From: Rhodocyclaceae bacterium
Lineage (GTDB): Bacteria > Pseudomonadota > Gammaproteobacteria > Burkholderiales > Rhodocyclaceae
Assembly: GCA_028713915.1 (NCBI GenBank)
Contig: JAQTNK010000020.1
Span: forward strand, 1 to 64,000
Direction of reading: 5' to 3'
Length of the DNA: 64,000 nt
A model generated the notes under the pieces. The model saw nothing but the letters and a program-made list of their open reading frames with translations, was not told where the DNA came from and searched no databases. Positions 1 through 8,528 of the stretch are shown here, piece after piece; within the stretch, counting starts at the first letter, position 1; the number at the start of each line of letters is the position of its first letter. The position numbers were made by a program, and so were the translations under genes.

Positions 1-238
1 AGTAGTCGATGCCCTGCGCCTGGGCGATGGCGGCCTCCAGCGGCTGCGTGATGAAGCCGGCGACGGTCGCGGCGTCGGCGCCGTAATAGGCCGTCGACAC
101 CGTGACGACGGCATTCTCGGTATGCGGATACTGGTTGACCGGCAGGCTGCCGACGGAGCGCAGGCCGAGCACCAGGATGAACAGGCTGACGACGACCGCC
201 AGCACCGGCCGATGGATGAAGATGTCGGTAAAGTTCAT
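1..238 (-). CDS. RND efflux pump inner-membrane permease (5' end only)
   Basis: Partial gene: the ATG is in the window and the rest runs off the left edge, so it is missing from the ORF track. The translation begins MNFTDIFIHRPVLAVVVSLF and continues with a hydrophobic first membrane helix, then SLPVNQYPHTENAVVTVSTAYYGA. This is the canonical N-terminus of HAE1/AcrB-MexF pumps (IxRPV, then P...YP, then YPGA-like). It lies 9 bp downstream of the adaptor gene and is probably the third gene of an outer-membrane factor-adaptor-pump operon. The family exports drugs, solvents or small metabolites by proton antiport. The substrate cannot be read from this fragment. Confidence 0.9.
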   Translation of the reverse strand, partial: MNFTDIFIHRPVLAVVVSLFILVLGLRSVGSLPVNQYPHTENAVVTVSTAYYGADAATVAGFITQPLEAAIAQAQGIDY

Positions 239-247
239 GGCATCGGC

Positions 248-1396
248 CTATTGTTCCTGCGGCTTCGGACTGGCCTCATCGAGCGGCGGATGGGCATTGT
301 CGACGCGCAGCAAGGTGCCGTTCTTGAGCTTCAGCTGGCCGCTGGTGACGACCAGGGCGCCTTCTTCGAGGCCCTTGAGGATCGCCACCTGATCGCCGCG
401 CGTCGGCCCCGTCGTCACGAACACCTGCCGGGCTTGCAGCAGCGGCTTGCCCTGCTCGTCCTTCCTGGCCTTGTCTTCCGGCTTGGCCGGCGCCACCGCG
501 ACGAACACCGTGGCGCCGTAGGGGTTGTAGGTGATCGCGGTCTGCGGCAGCGTGAGGTAGCGCTGCTTGGCGCCCGCATCCACGGCGGCGCGGCCGTACA
601 TGCCGGGCAGCAGGAGCTTCTTGTCGTTCCTGATGGTCGCTTCGACCTGCACGTTGCGCGTGGCGGTGTCGACCTTCGGATCGATGGCCGTGAGCTTGCC
701 GCCGAACGTCCGGTCCGGGTAGGCATCGTTGCGCACGGTCACGGTCTGGCCGAGCTTGGCCGCGCTGATCTGCTGCTGCGGCAGGTAGAAGTCGATGAAG
801 ATCGGGTCGATGGTCTGCAGCGTGGCCACCTTGTCGCCCGGATTGAGGTATTGGCCGGGATTGACCAGCGTGATGCCCAGCCGCCCCGAGAACGGCGCGC
901 GTATCGTCTTCTTGTCGATGGTCGCGCGCTGACCGGCCACCTGCGCCTGCTTGCTCTTGAGATCGGCGCTATCGATGTCGAGCTGGGCCTGCGAAATCGC
1001 ATCGGCCGCGCGCTGCGCCCGGTCGCGCGTCAGGGTGGTGGCGGACAGGTCGGCCGCCGCCGCAAGGGCGTCGAGTTGGGCGATGTCGGCATCGGCATTC
1101 AGGCGCACGAGCAGCGCGCCGGCCTTGACGTCGTCGCCCGACTTGAAGTGCAGGCTGCGCACCAGGCCGGCGATTTCGGTCGTGACGTCCACGCCGCGCA
1201 CCGCGCGCAGGCTTCCCACCGCGGAGAGCTGCGGTTGCCACTCCTGGGTCGCCACCTTCATCGCCGTCACCACGACTGGCGGCTGCGGCGCCTGCGACTG
1301 CTTGATGGCCTTCATGATGTCCAGCACCTTGACGCCGGCGATGGCTCCGACCAGCAGCACGACGCACAACACCATGATCAACATTCGCTTGCGCAT
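248..1396 (-). CDS. RND efflux periplasmic adaptor (membrane fusion protein)
   Basis: 382 aa. I moved the start from the ORF-track codon at 1489 to MRKRMLIMVL, which has GAGAGGGGAT just upstream and begins directly with the single membrane anchor. Features: anchor at about residues 5-25, barrel-sandwich/lipoyl half-motif (VRSLHFKSGDDVKAGALLVRLNADAD), a coiled-coil hairpin, the return half (IRAPFSGRLGITLVNPGQYLNPGD), then beta-barrel and membrane-proximal domains. The typical MexE/AcrA family length fits. It bridges the pump in the inner membrane to the outer-membrane factor encoded just upstream. Confidence 0.92.
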   Translation of the reverse strand: MRKRMLIMVLCVVLLVGAIAGVKVLDIMKAIKQSQAPQPPVVVTAMKVATQEWQPQLSAVGSLRAVRGVDVTTEIAGLVRSLHFKSGDDVKAGALLVRLNADADIAQLDALAAAADLSATTLTRDRAQRAADAISQAQLDIDSADLKSKQAQVAGQRATIDKKTIRAPFSGRLGITLVNPGQYLNPGDKVATLQTIDPIFIDFYLPQQQISAAKLGQTVTVRNDAYPDRTFGGKLTAIDPKVDTATRNVQVEATIRNDKKLLLPGMYGRAAVDAGAKQRYLTLPQTAITYNPYGATVFVAVAPAKPEDKARKDEQGKPLLQARQVFVTTGPTRGDQVAILKGLEEGALVVTSGQLKLKNGTLLRVDNAHPPLDEASPKPQEQ

Positions 1397-1431
1397 GGCT
1401 ATCCCCTCTCCGTTCGTCTCTCCGGCGCGCG

Positions 1432-3042
1432 CTATTTCGCCGCGCCGGAATCCGCCGGCACGTCGGCCAGCGGCGCGGTGCGATTCCACCAGCCGCCGCC
1501 CAGCGCCTGGAACAAGCCGGCGGTGTCGCTCAGGCGGCTGGCCTGCGCCTGCACCAGGTTCACGTGGGCCAGCTGATACTGGCGTTGCGCATCCAGCAGC
1601 GCGAGGTAGCTGACCGCGCCCAGCCGGTACTGCGCCTGCGTCAGATCCAGGGTCCGCTTCGCCAGCGCATCGCTGTCCGCGATTGCCGCCAGCGCCACGG
1701 CATCCGCCTCGAGCGCACGCAAGGCGTCCGCGACGTTCGCGAAAGCCTGCAGCACGGTCTGGCGGTATTGGTGCGCGGCCTGTTCAAAGGCCGCGACCGC
1801 AGCGCGGCGCTGCGCCGTCAGTTGTCCGCCGTTGAAGATCGGCTGCGCGACGCCGGCGAGAAAGCTCCAGACGATGTTCTGCGATTTGAAAAGACCGGAC
1901 CACGTCCCGGCGGCGCGGCCGTACTGCGCCGTCAGCGTGAACTGCGGATACAGCGCGGCCGTGGCCACGCCGATCTGGGCGCTGGCCTGGTGCAGCAAGG
2001 CTTCGCTCGCCAGGATGTCGGGACGCTGGCGCACCAGGGCCGAGGGCAGCGTCACCGGGAGCTCCGGCGGCAGTTGCAGGGCGTCGAGCGTGAACTCCGG
2101 CAGATCGGCATCGCTCGGCAGCCGTCCGGCCAGCACCGCGAGTTGATGGCGCGTCTGCGTCAGCGTCTTCTCGAGCCCCGGCAGCGCCGCGCGCGTCGAC
2201 GCCGCTTGCGTCTGCTGGCCGAGCAAGGCCACGCGCGACACGGCGCCCAGATCGTACTGGCGCTGCACCACGGCGAGCTGGCGCTCCTCGGCCGCGAGCA
2301 CCTCGCGCGTCGCCTGCAGCTGCGCCCGCAGCGATGCCTCCTTGATCGCCGTGGCGGCGATGCTGGAGGTCAGAGTGAGGAAGGTGGCCTCGAGTTCGAA
2401 TTGGGCGAAGTCGGCTTGCGCGGCGACGCCCTCGATGCGGCGGCGCGCGCCGCCGAAGACATCGGGATTGTAGCTGGCGTTCAAGCTCGCGTTGATGACC
2501 GTCAGCTCGGGATTGCCGCCGGCCCCGCCGTTGCTCGGCAGACCGAGGCTCGCCGCGGAAACGCGCTCGCGGGCCCCCGTTGCGCTGGCACCGATGCTGG
2601 GATAGAGCAAGCCGCCGCGCTCGGCGACGAGGTTCTCGCGGGCCGCGCGCAGGGCGGCTTGCGCCGCGCCGAGCGTCGGGCTCTTTTCCAGCGCTTCGCG
2701 GACGAGGCCGTCGAGCGCGGCGGAGTGAAACAGGCTCCACCACTGTTCCGGAATGTCGTTGCCGACCAGGAATCGCTGGCTGCCGCCGTCGCGGCCGGTT
2801 GGCGAAGCCGTCTCGGCGACCAGCGCTTGCGGCGTATAGGAGCTATTCGTCGGCGCGGCCGGTTGGCGAAAATCCGGACCCACGGCGCAGCCCGTCAAGG
2901 CCACGCTCAGCGTCAGGACCGCGCAAAAAGCCGAGCCGACCAGGCATCGTTTGCAGTCGACGATGTCCACGGCCCCAGGGCACGACACCGCCCCGGGACC
3001 CTGCGGCTGCAGCTGCTTCGGTTCGATCGTCGGAGGGTTCAT
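1432..3042 (-). CDS. NodT-family outer-membrane efflux lipoprotein
   Basis: 536 aa. The start at 3042 (MNPPTIEPKQ) gives a sensible lipoprotein signal ending in LSVALTGC; the longer ORF-track start would put 91 unrelated residues in front of it. Two repeats of the TolC-fold helical barrel domain are visible, including LPSALVRQRPDILASEALL and ARLSDTAGLFQALGGGWW, which are typical of NodT/OprM outer-membrane factors. It is the first gene of the efflux operon, 35 bp before the adaptor. The Cys is the predicted lipidation site. Family is certain; substrate unknown. Confidence 0.92.
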   Translation of the reverse strand: MNPPTIEPKQLQPQGPGAVSCPGAVDIVDCKRCLVGSAFCAVLTLSVALTGCAVGPDFRQPAAPTNSSYTPQALVAETASPTGRDGGSQRFLVGNDIPEQWWSLFHSAALDGLVREALEKSPTLGAAQAALRAARENLVAERGGLLYPSIGASATGARERVSAASLGLPSNGGAGGNPELTVINASLNASYNPDVFGGARRRIEGVAAQADFAQFELEATFLTLTSSIAATAIKEASLRAQLQATREVLAAEERQLAVVQRQYDLGAVSRVALLGQQTQAASTRAALPGLEKTLTQTRHQLAVLAGRLPSDADLPEFTLDALQLPPELPVTLPSALVRQRPDILASEALLHQASAQIGVATAALYPQFTLTAQYGRAAGTWSGLFKSQNIVWSFLAGVAQPIFNGGQLTAQRRAAVAAFEQAAHQYRQTVLQAFANVADALRALEADAVALAAIADSDALAKRTLDLTQAQYRLGAVSYLALLDAQRQYQLAHVNLVQAQASRLSDTAGLFQALGGGWWNRTAPLADVPADSGAAK

Positions 3043-3327
3043 CTTCTTGGCGAAAACGCGCAGAGTCGAGGGTTTTCGCAGGCGTCTCGGCGCTTTGCCA
3101 CCGCAGCGCGAGGAACTGGAATTTGCCTCGTCCGCAGAGCAGCGTATCGCTGAGATTGCCGGCCCGAATGTTCCGGCGAATCCTATTGCTAGTCCGATCG
3201 AACCAGCTCGCCATGCGGCCTCGCAATGAAACGACTGCCGGCAAAGCTGCCGCCGCCCCGGTGCGCAAGGGAACAAGCGCTGCGAGACGGCGTCACAAAG
3301 ACAGGTGTCCGCCATTGGAGGTTCACC

Positions 3328-3498
3328 ATGTTGCGAAGACTCTCATCTGCGCTTGTGCTCGCCGCATGGCTGGCGAGCGTTGCGTCGGCACTGTCCGGAT
3401 GCGTCGTCGTTCCCTACGACGACGAGGGCTATCACTACGATCGTGGCTATCACGGCTACGATGAGGATCACGATTATCGGGGCCATCATCGCTGGTAG
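3328..3498 (+). CDS. small Tyr/His/Asp-rich lipoprotein
   Basis: 56 aa. The start MLRRLSSALV is chosen because TTGGAGG lies 7 bp upstream; the ORF-track start 34 codons earlier has no such site. The signal peptide ends in ALSGC, a lipobox. The mature part is only about 30 residues, dominated by acidic residues, Tyr and His (YDDEGYHYDRGYHGYDEDHDYRGHHRW), a composition that could bind metal cations. It is divergent from the efflux operon. No family recognised; function unknown. Confidence 0.7.
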   Translation: MLRRLSSALVLAAWLASVASALSGCVVVPYDDEGYHYDRGYHGYDEDHDYRGHHRW

Positions 3499-3766
3499 GC
3501 GCAGGCGTTGACCTTGCCGCCCAGCGGCAGCCGGGCGGAAAAATTTGCCGGCAGCCCGCGGCCGATCGGGCTGCAGCGTATGGCGCAGTTGCGCCGTCGT
3601 GCCCCTGCCACGGCGGTCATCGCTCGATCGCGCGAACAGTGGCACGAAACTAGCTCTATTCCGCTGCGGCGAAATATCACTTCGAACCTTCGCCAGCACG
3701 CGCCAATGCCATCCGCATGACGGCAGCCGCGCGGCACGAACTCGGGTCCGTTCGAGGTTGATTGCG

Positions 3767-4906
3767 ATGCTAGCTGCCATTCTTCGTCCCGTTGCCTTGC
3801 CTGCCCATCTGCTCGGGCGGCCGGCGCCCTGCGACATTTTCGACGCGCGGGGAACGCTCTTGCAGAGCGCGGGCTCGCCGCTCGCCTGGCGCGCCGATCA
3901 CGCCGAGCGTCCGCCGCGCGTCTTCTGCGAGGCCGGCCATGCCGATCGCATTTCCTCCACCAACCCGATCACGCAATTGCGCGCCGCCTGGCAGGCGCTC
4001 GCGACCCTCGACGCGCAAGTCGAGTGCGGCGGCGCTGTCGCGGCGGCCGCCGTCATCGCTCTGGCGCACGAACTGGTCGACCTCTGGCACCTCGATGCGG
4101 ACGCCTGCATCGGCTATGCGCGGCTTGACCACGGCGCGCGGCCGAGCGTTTGCCACGCCGTGCTGTCCGCGCTCCTGGCGGCGGAGCTGGCGACGGCGAA
4201 CGGCGGCACGCGCCAAGCGATCATGGACGTCGTCGGCGCGGCCCTGACCATGCACCTTGGCAGCATGGCGCTGCATGATCGCATCTTCGCCCTGGCGAAC
4301 CTGCCCGGCCGCGACATGAGCGTGGATTTTCGCCGTCATCCGACGACCTCGGCACAAGCGCTGGCGGGCATCGGCGGAATTCCGGACGACTGGCTCAAGG
4401 CGGTCGCCCAGCACCACGAGAACATCGACGGCAGCGGCTACCCCGACGGCCTGAAGCGCGTCGGCATCGCCCTGCCCGCGCGCATGCTGCGCATCGCCGA
4501 GGCGCTGGCGACGCGGCTGCTCGGCGGCAAGACGCGCCCGCCGCAGCACTGGAACATCCAGCAGACCCGGGACGTCCAGCATCTGGTCCAGCATGTTTTC
4601 GGTGCCGACCTCAAGCGACTGGACTCCTTGCTGGTACGCCAGCTGATGACGCGGCTGAGCGCCTTTCCGCCGGGCAGCCTGGTGCGGCTGAGCAGCCGCG
4701 AACTCGCCGTCATCAACCGGCGCCGCGCCGAGGCCAATGCGCCGCCGCGCGACGCGGTGGTGTTCGTCGGCGCCCACGGCCACCCGCTCGAGACGCCGCG
4801 CGTGCGCCGGATCGGCACGCGCGAATGCAAGATCCACAGCTATGTCGATGACGAACTGCCCAAGCTGCCCCGCTACGACTGGCAGCGCGTCTGGGGCTAC
4901 GGATAA
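3767..4906 (+). CDS. HD-GYP-like domain protein
   Basis: 379 aa. Start MLAAILRPVA with GAGG about 10 bp upstream. Residues about 165-280 resemble an HD-GYP domain: LHDRIFALANLPG, a later RRHPTTSAQALAGIGGIPDDW, and the characteristic HHENIDGSGYPDGL. HD-GYP proteins hydrolyse cyclic-di-GMP, but the upstream HD pair is atypical here (MALHDR), so catalysis is uncertain. The flanks match no domain I recognise. The C-terminus is rich in basic and aromatic residues. No receiver domain or membrane segment is seen. Confidence 0.75.
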   Translation: MLAAILRPVALPAHLLGRPAPCDIFDARGTLLQSAGSPLAWRADHAERPPRVFCEAGHADRISSTNPITQLRAAWQALATLDAQVECGGAVAAAAVIALAHELVDLWHLDADACIGYARLDHGARPSVCHAVLSALLAAELATANGGTRQAIMDVVGAALTMHLGSMALHDRIFALANLPGRDMSVDFRRHPTTSAQALAGIGGIPDDWLKAVAQHHENIDGSGYPDGLKRVGIALPARMLRIAEALATRLLGGKTRPPQHWNIQQTRDVQHLVQHVFGADLKRLDSLLVRQLMTRLSAFPPGSLVRLSSRELAVINRRRAEANAPPRDAVVFVGAHGHPLETPRVRRIGTRECKIHSYVDDELPKLPRYDWQRVWGYG

Positions 4907-4986
4907 CGGCGGTACGGGTATAAATTCCAGCGGAATTTCCGCGCCGGCCGCCAGTCGAACCGCAGGCATCTTGCTGAGGCGGCGAC

Positions 4987-5349
4987 ATGAAGCGGTTATG
5001 GGCATTGCTGGCGGGTTGCAGTCTGGCGGCCTTGAGTCACCCGGCATCGGCGTTCGAGTCGCGGGGCGCCCGCCCATGCATCGGCTGGCAGGAATTCAGG
5101 CAGGAAGAGCGCGCCGGCTACACGCTGCAGGCCTCGATCTACCAGACGTGGCTGGTCGGCTATCTGAGCGGCCTGGTGGCGGGAAGCGGCGTGGATTTCC
5201 TGGCCGGCACGGACAACGAAAAGCTCTTCCAGATGGTCGATGCGTTTTGCAGCGACAATCGCCAGATGAATCTCGACAACGCGGGTATCTACGTGGCGAA
5301 GTCGTTGCTGCAGCAGAAGGGCATCGTCTATCTCGGCACCCGTCCGTAG
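4987..5349 (+). CDS. secreted small protein of unknown function
   Basis: 120 aa with a clear Sec signal peptide (MKRLWALLAGCSLAALSHPASA, cut after ASA). The mature protein has two Cys (RPCIGW and DAFCSDN) that may form a disulphide, and a conserved-looking YQTWLVGYLSGL helix. The layout (Cys, WxxGY helix, second Cys followed by an amphipathic helix) is like small periplasmic Rap1a/Tai-type proteins, but I cannot confirm this. It converges with the BNR-like gene, ending 8 bp from it. RBS-like GAGGCGGCGAC precedes the ATG. Confidence 0.6.
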   Translation: MKRLWALLAGCSLAALSHPASAFESRGARPCIGWQEFRQEERAGYTLQASIYQTWLVGYLSGLVAGSGVDFLAGTDNEKLFQMVDAFCSDNRQMNLDNAGIYVAKSLLQQKGIVYLGTRP

Positions 5350-5357
5350 CCGCGTGC

Positions 5358-6269
5358 CTAGGCGTCGCCGAGGTCGACCCTGGCCAGGTAGATGGCGGCT
5401 TTGCCTTCGTGCGACGAATAGTAGCTGACCCACAACTGACCGTCGTGCAGCGCGAGCCCGGCGTAGCTCGTATCGCCGCCGGACGGAAGGCCAAGCAGCT
5501 CGGTGAGCCGGGCCGTGCGCGGTTCGATGGCGCAAAGCGCAGTGCGTATGTTTTCGTCATAGAGACGAACCGCCGCGACAAATCTGCCATCGGGAAGACG
5601 CAGCATCTGCGGCCCGCCCACGCGCACGCCGAGATCCCGCCACTGCCATTGCCGGTAAGGCGGCGCGGCAACGCCCAGCAGACCGCTATTGGGATGGCCG
5701 TCGCGGCGCAGCAGGCAGTAGGCGGTATCGCCATCGAAGACGATCGACGTTTCGTTGGGCGCGCCGACATCGAACAGGCGATCGACCAGGACCTCGAAGC
5801 GCCTGCCGTCGTCGCTGCGGTAGAGCCTGAGCGACGCGTCCTCGCCGCAGCCGTAGGCGATGCCGTAGGCCTTGCCCTGGTGCCACGTCACCCGCCACAG
5901 CCAGAAATCGGGATCGGCGACGCTCAGCTTCCGGCTCCAGCTGCGGCCGTCCCTTGAGAACCACACCAGCGATTGGTGCGTGTGCCGCGACGGGTCGTGC
6001 AGCGCTTCCGCTCCGCTCAGCATCAGCTGACCGTCCGGCGCGACGGTGAGTTTCGCGTCGCGCAGATCCGAGTTCGGCGATTCGATGAGCGCCGCCGAAT
6101 TCCATTGCTGGCCGTCGATGGAAGCGATGATGCGCAGTGCGCCGTCGCCGGAAACGTGCGTGGTTCCCTCGCGGAATGCGCAGAACCATTGGCCCTGGAA
6201 GCGAATCAGGTCGGTGAAGGCATTGTGCGGTGCCTTGTCCCAGATCCTGCGCGCTTCAATCAGCCTCAT
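5358..6269 (-). CDS. BNR-repeat/sialidase-like beta-propeller protein
   Basis: 303 aa. The start MRLIEARRIWDK (6269) is supported by GGAAGGA about 10 bp upstream. Asp-box/BNR-type repeats recur through the protein: SIDGQQW, SRDGRSWS, RSDDGRRF, plus an early FCAFREGTTH that resembles the Arg region of exo-alpha-sialidases. There is no signal peptide, so it is probably cytoplasmic. Substrate and activity are unknown; the fold is the supported claim. It separates the efflux-side genes from the nif island and has no evident link to nitrogen fixation. Confidence 0.75.
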   Translation of the reverse strand: MRLIEARRIWDKAPHNAFTDLIRFQGQWFCAFREGTTHVSGDGALRIIASIDGQQWNSAALIESPNSDLRDAKLTVAPDGQLMLSGAEALHDPSRHTHQSLVWFSRDGRSWSRKLSVADPDFWLWRVTWHQGKAYGIAYGCGEDASLRLYRSDDGRRFEVLVDRLFDVGAPNETSIVFDGDTAYCLLRRDGHPNSGLLGVAAPPYRQWQWRDLGVRVGGPQMLRLPDGRFVAAVRLYDENIRTALCAIEPRTARLTELLGLPSGGDTSYAGLALHDGQLWVSYYSSHEGKAAIYLARVDLGDA

Positions 6270-6517
6270 CGCCCCGATTCCTTCCGATTTCGCCGATGGT
6301 TCATGATTCCCCCGCTGCTGGCAGCAGTCGGCAAGTTCCCGCCAAACCCAATTTGAAACTGCGGCGGATGCGACTTTCGCATAGGCATGCCTTCTGCGCA
6401 ACCGAATTGCCGGCATGCCGAAACGGCGATGAAATTCGTGCCCGGGCGGCGGGCGGCAGAACACGGCGGCGGCGTGGCGGCGGCCGATATTTTAGGCCGG
6501 GCGAAAACCGCTGCGCG

Positions 6518-6536
6518 CGCAGGCCTTCTGCCTGCG
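6518..6536 (-). terminator. short hairpin downstream of fdxB
   Basis: Inverted repeat CGCAGGC-cttct-GCCTGCG, a 7-bp perfect stem about 30 bp beyond the fdxB stop on the minus strand. A short GGTTTTC run follows further on, so it is at best a weak terminator. The remaining sequence between 6270 and 6566 holds no convincing gene. Confidence 0.3.
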
Positions 6537-6566
6537 GCCGAGGACCCGGCGCGCCGCGAACCGCCG

Positions 6567-6848
6567 TCAGGCGCAGACGAAGGTGAAGGAATCCTTCGGA
6601 CAGGTGCGCCCGCAAGCGCCGCAGCCGATGCAGTCCATCGGGTCCTTGACCGTCATCAGCGCCTTGGCATCCTCGTCGTCCCAATCATCCTCGTCCATCG
6701 CGTCATCCTCGCCGCGATCGACCAGGGTCAGCACGTCGCGCGGGCAGACCTTGAAGCAGCGGCCGCAGCCGATGCAATTCTTCGGATTCACCGCCTCGAC
6801 GTACTGCGGCGTCCAGGGCGTGCCGCCCCGTGTCGTTGCTGATGCCAT
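6567..6848 (-). CDS. fdxB: nif-specific ferredoxin III (2[4Fe-4S])
   Basis: 93 aa. Two cluster motifs, CIGCGRCFKVCPRD and CIGCGACGRTCPKD, are separated by a long acidic linker (DRGEDDAMDEDDWDDEDA). This is the hallmark of the nif-associated FdxB family, as is the N-terminal TPQYVEAVNPKNCIGCG. It is a probable electron carrier for nitrogenase or FeMo-co assembly. Last gene of the nifN operon, only 4 bp after the DUF683 gene, with AAAGGAT as ribosome site. Confidence 0.92.
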   Translation of the reverse strand: MASATTRGGTPWTPQYVEAVNPKNCIGCGRCFKVCPRDVLTLVDRGEDDAMDEDDWDDEDAKALMTVKDPMDCIGCGACGRTCPKDSFTFVCA

Positions 6849-6852
6849 GCTG

Positions 6853-7062
6853 CTATCCTTTCAACAAAGTGGTCAAACGTAAATTTGCGTCGTGCCAGGC
6901 TTTGCATACGTCATAGGTCGCTTGCGCGAGGGCGGGAATTTCCGCGTAGGCGCCGGGCAGGCGCTCCTCGACGAGGTCATGCATCTGCGCCGACCATGCG
7001 CCAGCGATGCGCTTGAGTTTCTTCACTTCCTTGTCCAGGTCCTTGAGTTCGGCGTCGCTCAT
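6853..7062 (-). CDS. DUF683/CCE_0567-family nif-associated protein
   Basis: 69 aa, mostly helical and charged: MSDAELKDLDKEVKKLKRIAGAWSAQMHDLVEERLPGAYAEIPALAQATYDVC. This matches the small helical-hairpin family almost always found beside nifX and DUF269 genes in diazotrophs. A heptad-like spacing at residues 5-30 suggests dimerisation. Its exact role is not known in the family. It sits 19 bp after the DUF269 gene and 4 bp before fdxB. Confidence 0.85.
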   Translation of the reverse strand: MSDAELKDLDKEVKKLKRIAGAWSAQMHDLVEERLPGAYAEIPALAQATYDVCKAWHDANLRLTTLLKG

Positions 7063-7081
7063 GTTGCGTATCCGGGGCAGC

Positions 7082-7534
7082 TCAGAGCCCGGCGACTTCA
7101 GGGAAACGGCCGACGATTTCGAGCGCCACCGACAAGACCTTGTCGGCCTCGGTCTTCATCTTCGACAGGCTCTCGAAGCCGAAGCGATGCACGTCGCGCA
7201 GCGTGCGGTCGAGCACCACCAGCTTGCCGATGGTGATCAGGCTGCGGCCGAAGCCTTCGTGCGTCAGGTGGATCAGCGGCACGGCCATCAAGCCGCACTC
7301 CTTCTCGATCAGCACGGCGATGGCGTTGTAGAAGGCTTTGACGCGGGCGAGCGTCGTCTCGTCGGGATCGCCGACCAGGGGAATCTCGGCCTTGCGTTCC
7401 TTGGTCAGGACACAAGGCGCCAGCAGGGCCTCCGGCGGCAGGCGGTCGTACTGGCCGTAGCTGTCGAGGGCGCGCAACTGGCGCAGCATTTCCTTGACGA
7501 AGTCGGTTTCGAGAATCGGATCGGTTGCGCTCAT
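7082..7534 (-). CDS. NifX-associated protein, DUF269 family
   Basis: 150 aa. The N-terminus FVKEMLRQLRALDSYGQYD and the C-terminus TLRDVHRFGFESLSKMKTEADKVLSVALEIV are typical of DUF269 (NifX-associated) proteins. The genes usually follow nifX and are linked to cofactor biosynthesis by context. Its ATG overlaps the stop of the upstream RseC-like gene (ATGA), so the two are probably translationally coupled. No metal-binding Cys cluster; one Cys in LLAPCVL. Confidence 0.9.
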   Translation of the reverse strand: MSATDPILETDFVKEMLRQLRALDSYGQYDRLPPEALLAPCVLTKERKAEIPLVGDPDETTLARVKAFYNAIAVLIEKECGLMAVPLIHLTHEGFGRSLITIGKLVVLDRTLRDVHRFGFESLSKMKTEADKVLSVALEIVGRFPEVAGL

Positions 7535-7968
7535 TTAGGTTCTCCGTGATTGGAATCGAGGTCGCAGGCGGCGGAATGCGCTCCCCGGCCCAGGGTGAAA
7601 CGTGAAATCAACCGCGCCAGCAGCAGGCCGACGGCGAAGCCCACGCCGGCGCCGAGCACCGCCGCTGCGTCGCCGCCGTAGCGGCTGGCAGCGATGACGG
7701 CACCGAGCAGCAGGCTCGCCGGCGGCAGCAGGTAGCCGAGCAGCGCCGCCAGCGCAAGCGATGACGACGGCATCGACAGCGTGACGCGATCGCCGAGCCG
7801 GGTCTGCGCCGGCAGATGCAGGCGGATCACCTGCGCGGCCTTCTGCGCCGAACCGCAACTGCCGCGGCTGCCGCAGGTGCCGCAGGATGAAGCGTTCTCC
7901 AGCCGCACCACGGCTTCGTCGCCGTCGAAGCCGACGACCTGGCCGGCGCGCTCGATGGTGTCGATCAT
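7531..7968 (-). CDS. RseC/MucC-like membrane protein inside the nifN operon
   Basis: 145 aa. The start at 7968 overlaps the nifX stop by ATGA, which selects it over the ORF-track start. Residues about 25-40 carry a Cys-rich motif, CGTCGSRGSCGSAQK, matching the SoxR-reducing/RseC family. Two membrane helices follow (LALAALLGYLLPPASLLLGAVIAA and AAAVLGAGVGFAVGLLLARLI). RseC-like proteins belong with the Rnf/Rsx system that delivers low-potential electrons. Placement between nifX and DUF269, with coupled stops and starts on both sides, implies a nif-specific redox role (inference). Confidence 0.82.
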   Translation of the reverse strand: MIDTIERAGQVVGFDGDEAVVRLENASSCGTCGSRGSCGSAQKAAQVIRLHLPAQTRLGDRVTLSMPSSSLALAALLGYLLPPASLLLGAVIAASRYGGDAAAVLGAGVGFAVGLLLARLISRFTLGRGAHSAACDLDSNHGEPK

Positions 7969-8528
7969 TCCTGCCAGCCTTCGTCGGCCATGCGGTCGAA
8001 GCGCCCGGCATCGCCGCCGCGCTTCAGCGCCTTGTCGAGCCAGGGCACGCCGCCGCTGCGGATGGCCGCGCGCAATTCGGTCAGCAGCGTGTCGATGCAG
8101 GCCTCGTCGTCCATGCGCACCGGCTGGATGCCGCCGGCCAGCAACTGGCGCACCGCCGACCCGCCCGCCGCCAGGCAATAGACGGCCGCGCAGCCGGAGA
8201 GCGCCGCGATCTTCTCGGCGAGCTTGTTCTGGCTCCGGCTAACGCCTGCTCCGCAGGCATTACCCTCCACCGAAACTGCGTTTTCATTGCCGTCCATCGC
8301 CTCGACGGGGAACTCGGCGACCTGCACGAGCTTGGCGCGCCCGGCATCGAGGGCATAGATGGCGAAGCCCGCCGCGGCGCCGAAATGCTGGTTCACCGCG
8401 ACGCGGTCGTCGGTGGCGAAGGCGACCTTGAGCATGGCCGGCACGCCGTCAGTGGCGGACCACGCCAGGGCGAGCTGGCGCCCGCTCGGGCTCGGACCGG
8501 TAGACGGATCGATAGGCAGGGATGTCAT
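7965..8528 (-). CDS. nifX: FeMo-cofactor carrier NifX
   Basis: 187 aa. The core is the NifX/NafY cofactor-binding fold: [29 protein letters not shown], then [35 protein letters not shown]. The start at 8528 overlaps the end of nifN by 80 bp. I kept it because the RQL-containing extension before the core is usual for NifX; an internal ATG at 8435 has no ribosome site. NifX binds NifB-co/VK-cluster and passes it to NifEN. Residues 84-100 are an apparent 17-residue insertion (see separate entry). Confidence 0.9.
   Translation of the reverse strand: MTSLPIDPSTGPSPSGRQLALAWSATDGVPAMLKVAFATDDRVAVNQHFGAAAGFAIYALDAGRAKLVQVAEFPVEAMDGNENAVSVEGNACGAGVSRSQNKLAEKIAALSGCAAVYCLAAGGSAVRQLLAGGIQPVRMDDEACIDTLLTELRAAIRSGGVPWLDKALKRGGDAGRFDRMADEGWQE
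8229..8279 (-). other. in-frame 51-bp palindrome-bearing insertion in nifX
   Basis: The expected NifX text [13 protein letters not shown] is split by [17 protein letters not shown] (residues 84-100). The DNA of this stretch contains the perfect inverted repeat GCCTGC-tcc-GCAGGC (8244-8258) and is locally less GC-rich than its surroundings. It looks like a small palindromic element inserted in frame at a surface loop; the junctions carry only a repeated AAC codon. Comparison with the family is from memory, so the exact boundaries are approximate. Confidence 0.5.

Noticed and set aside
5358-6269. True secreted sialidase
   Set aside because: No signal peptide and no complete Arg triad or catalytic Tyr that I can place; only the BNR propeller is supported.
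8244-8258. Integron attC-like site (GCCTGC...GCAGGCGTTAG)
   Set aside because: The core does not fit GTTRRRY, arms are too short, and it lies inside an intact nifX frame.
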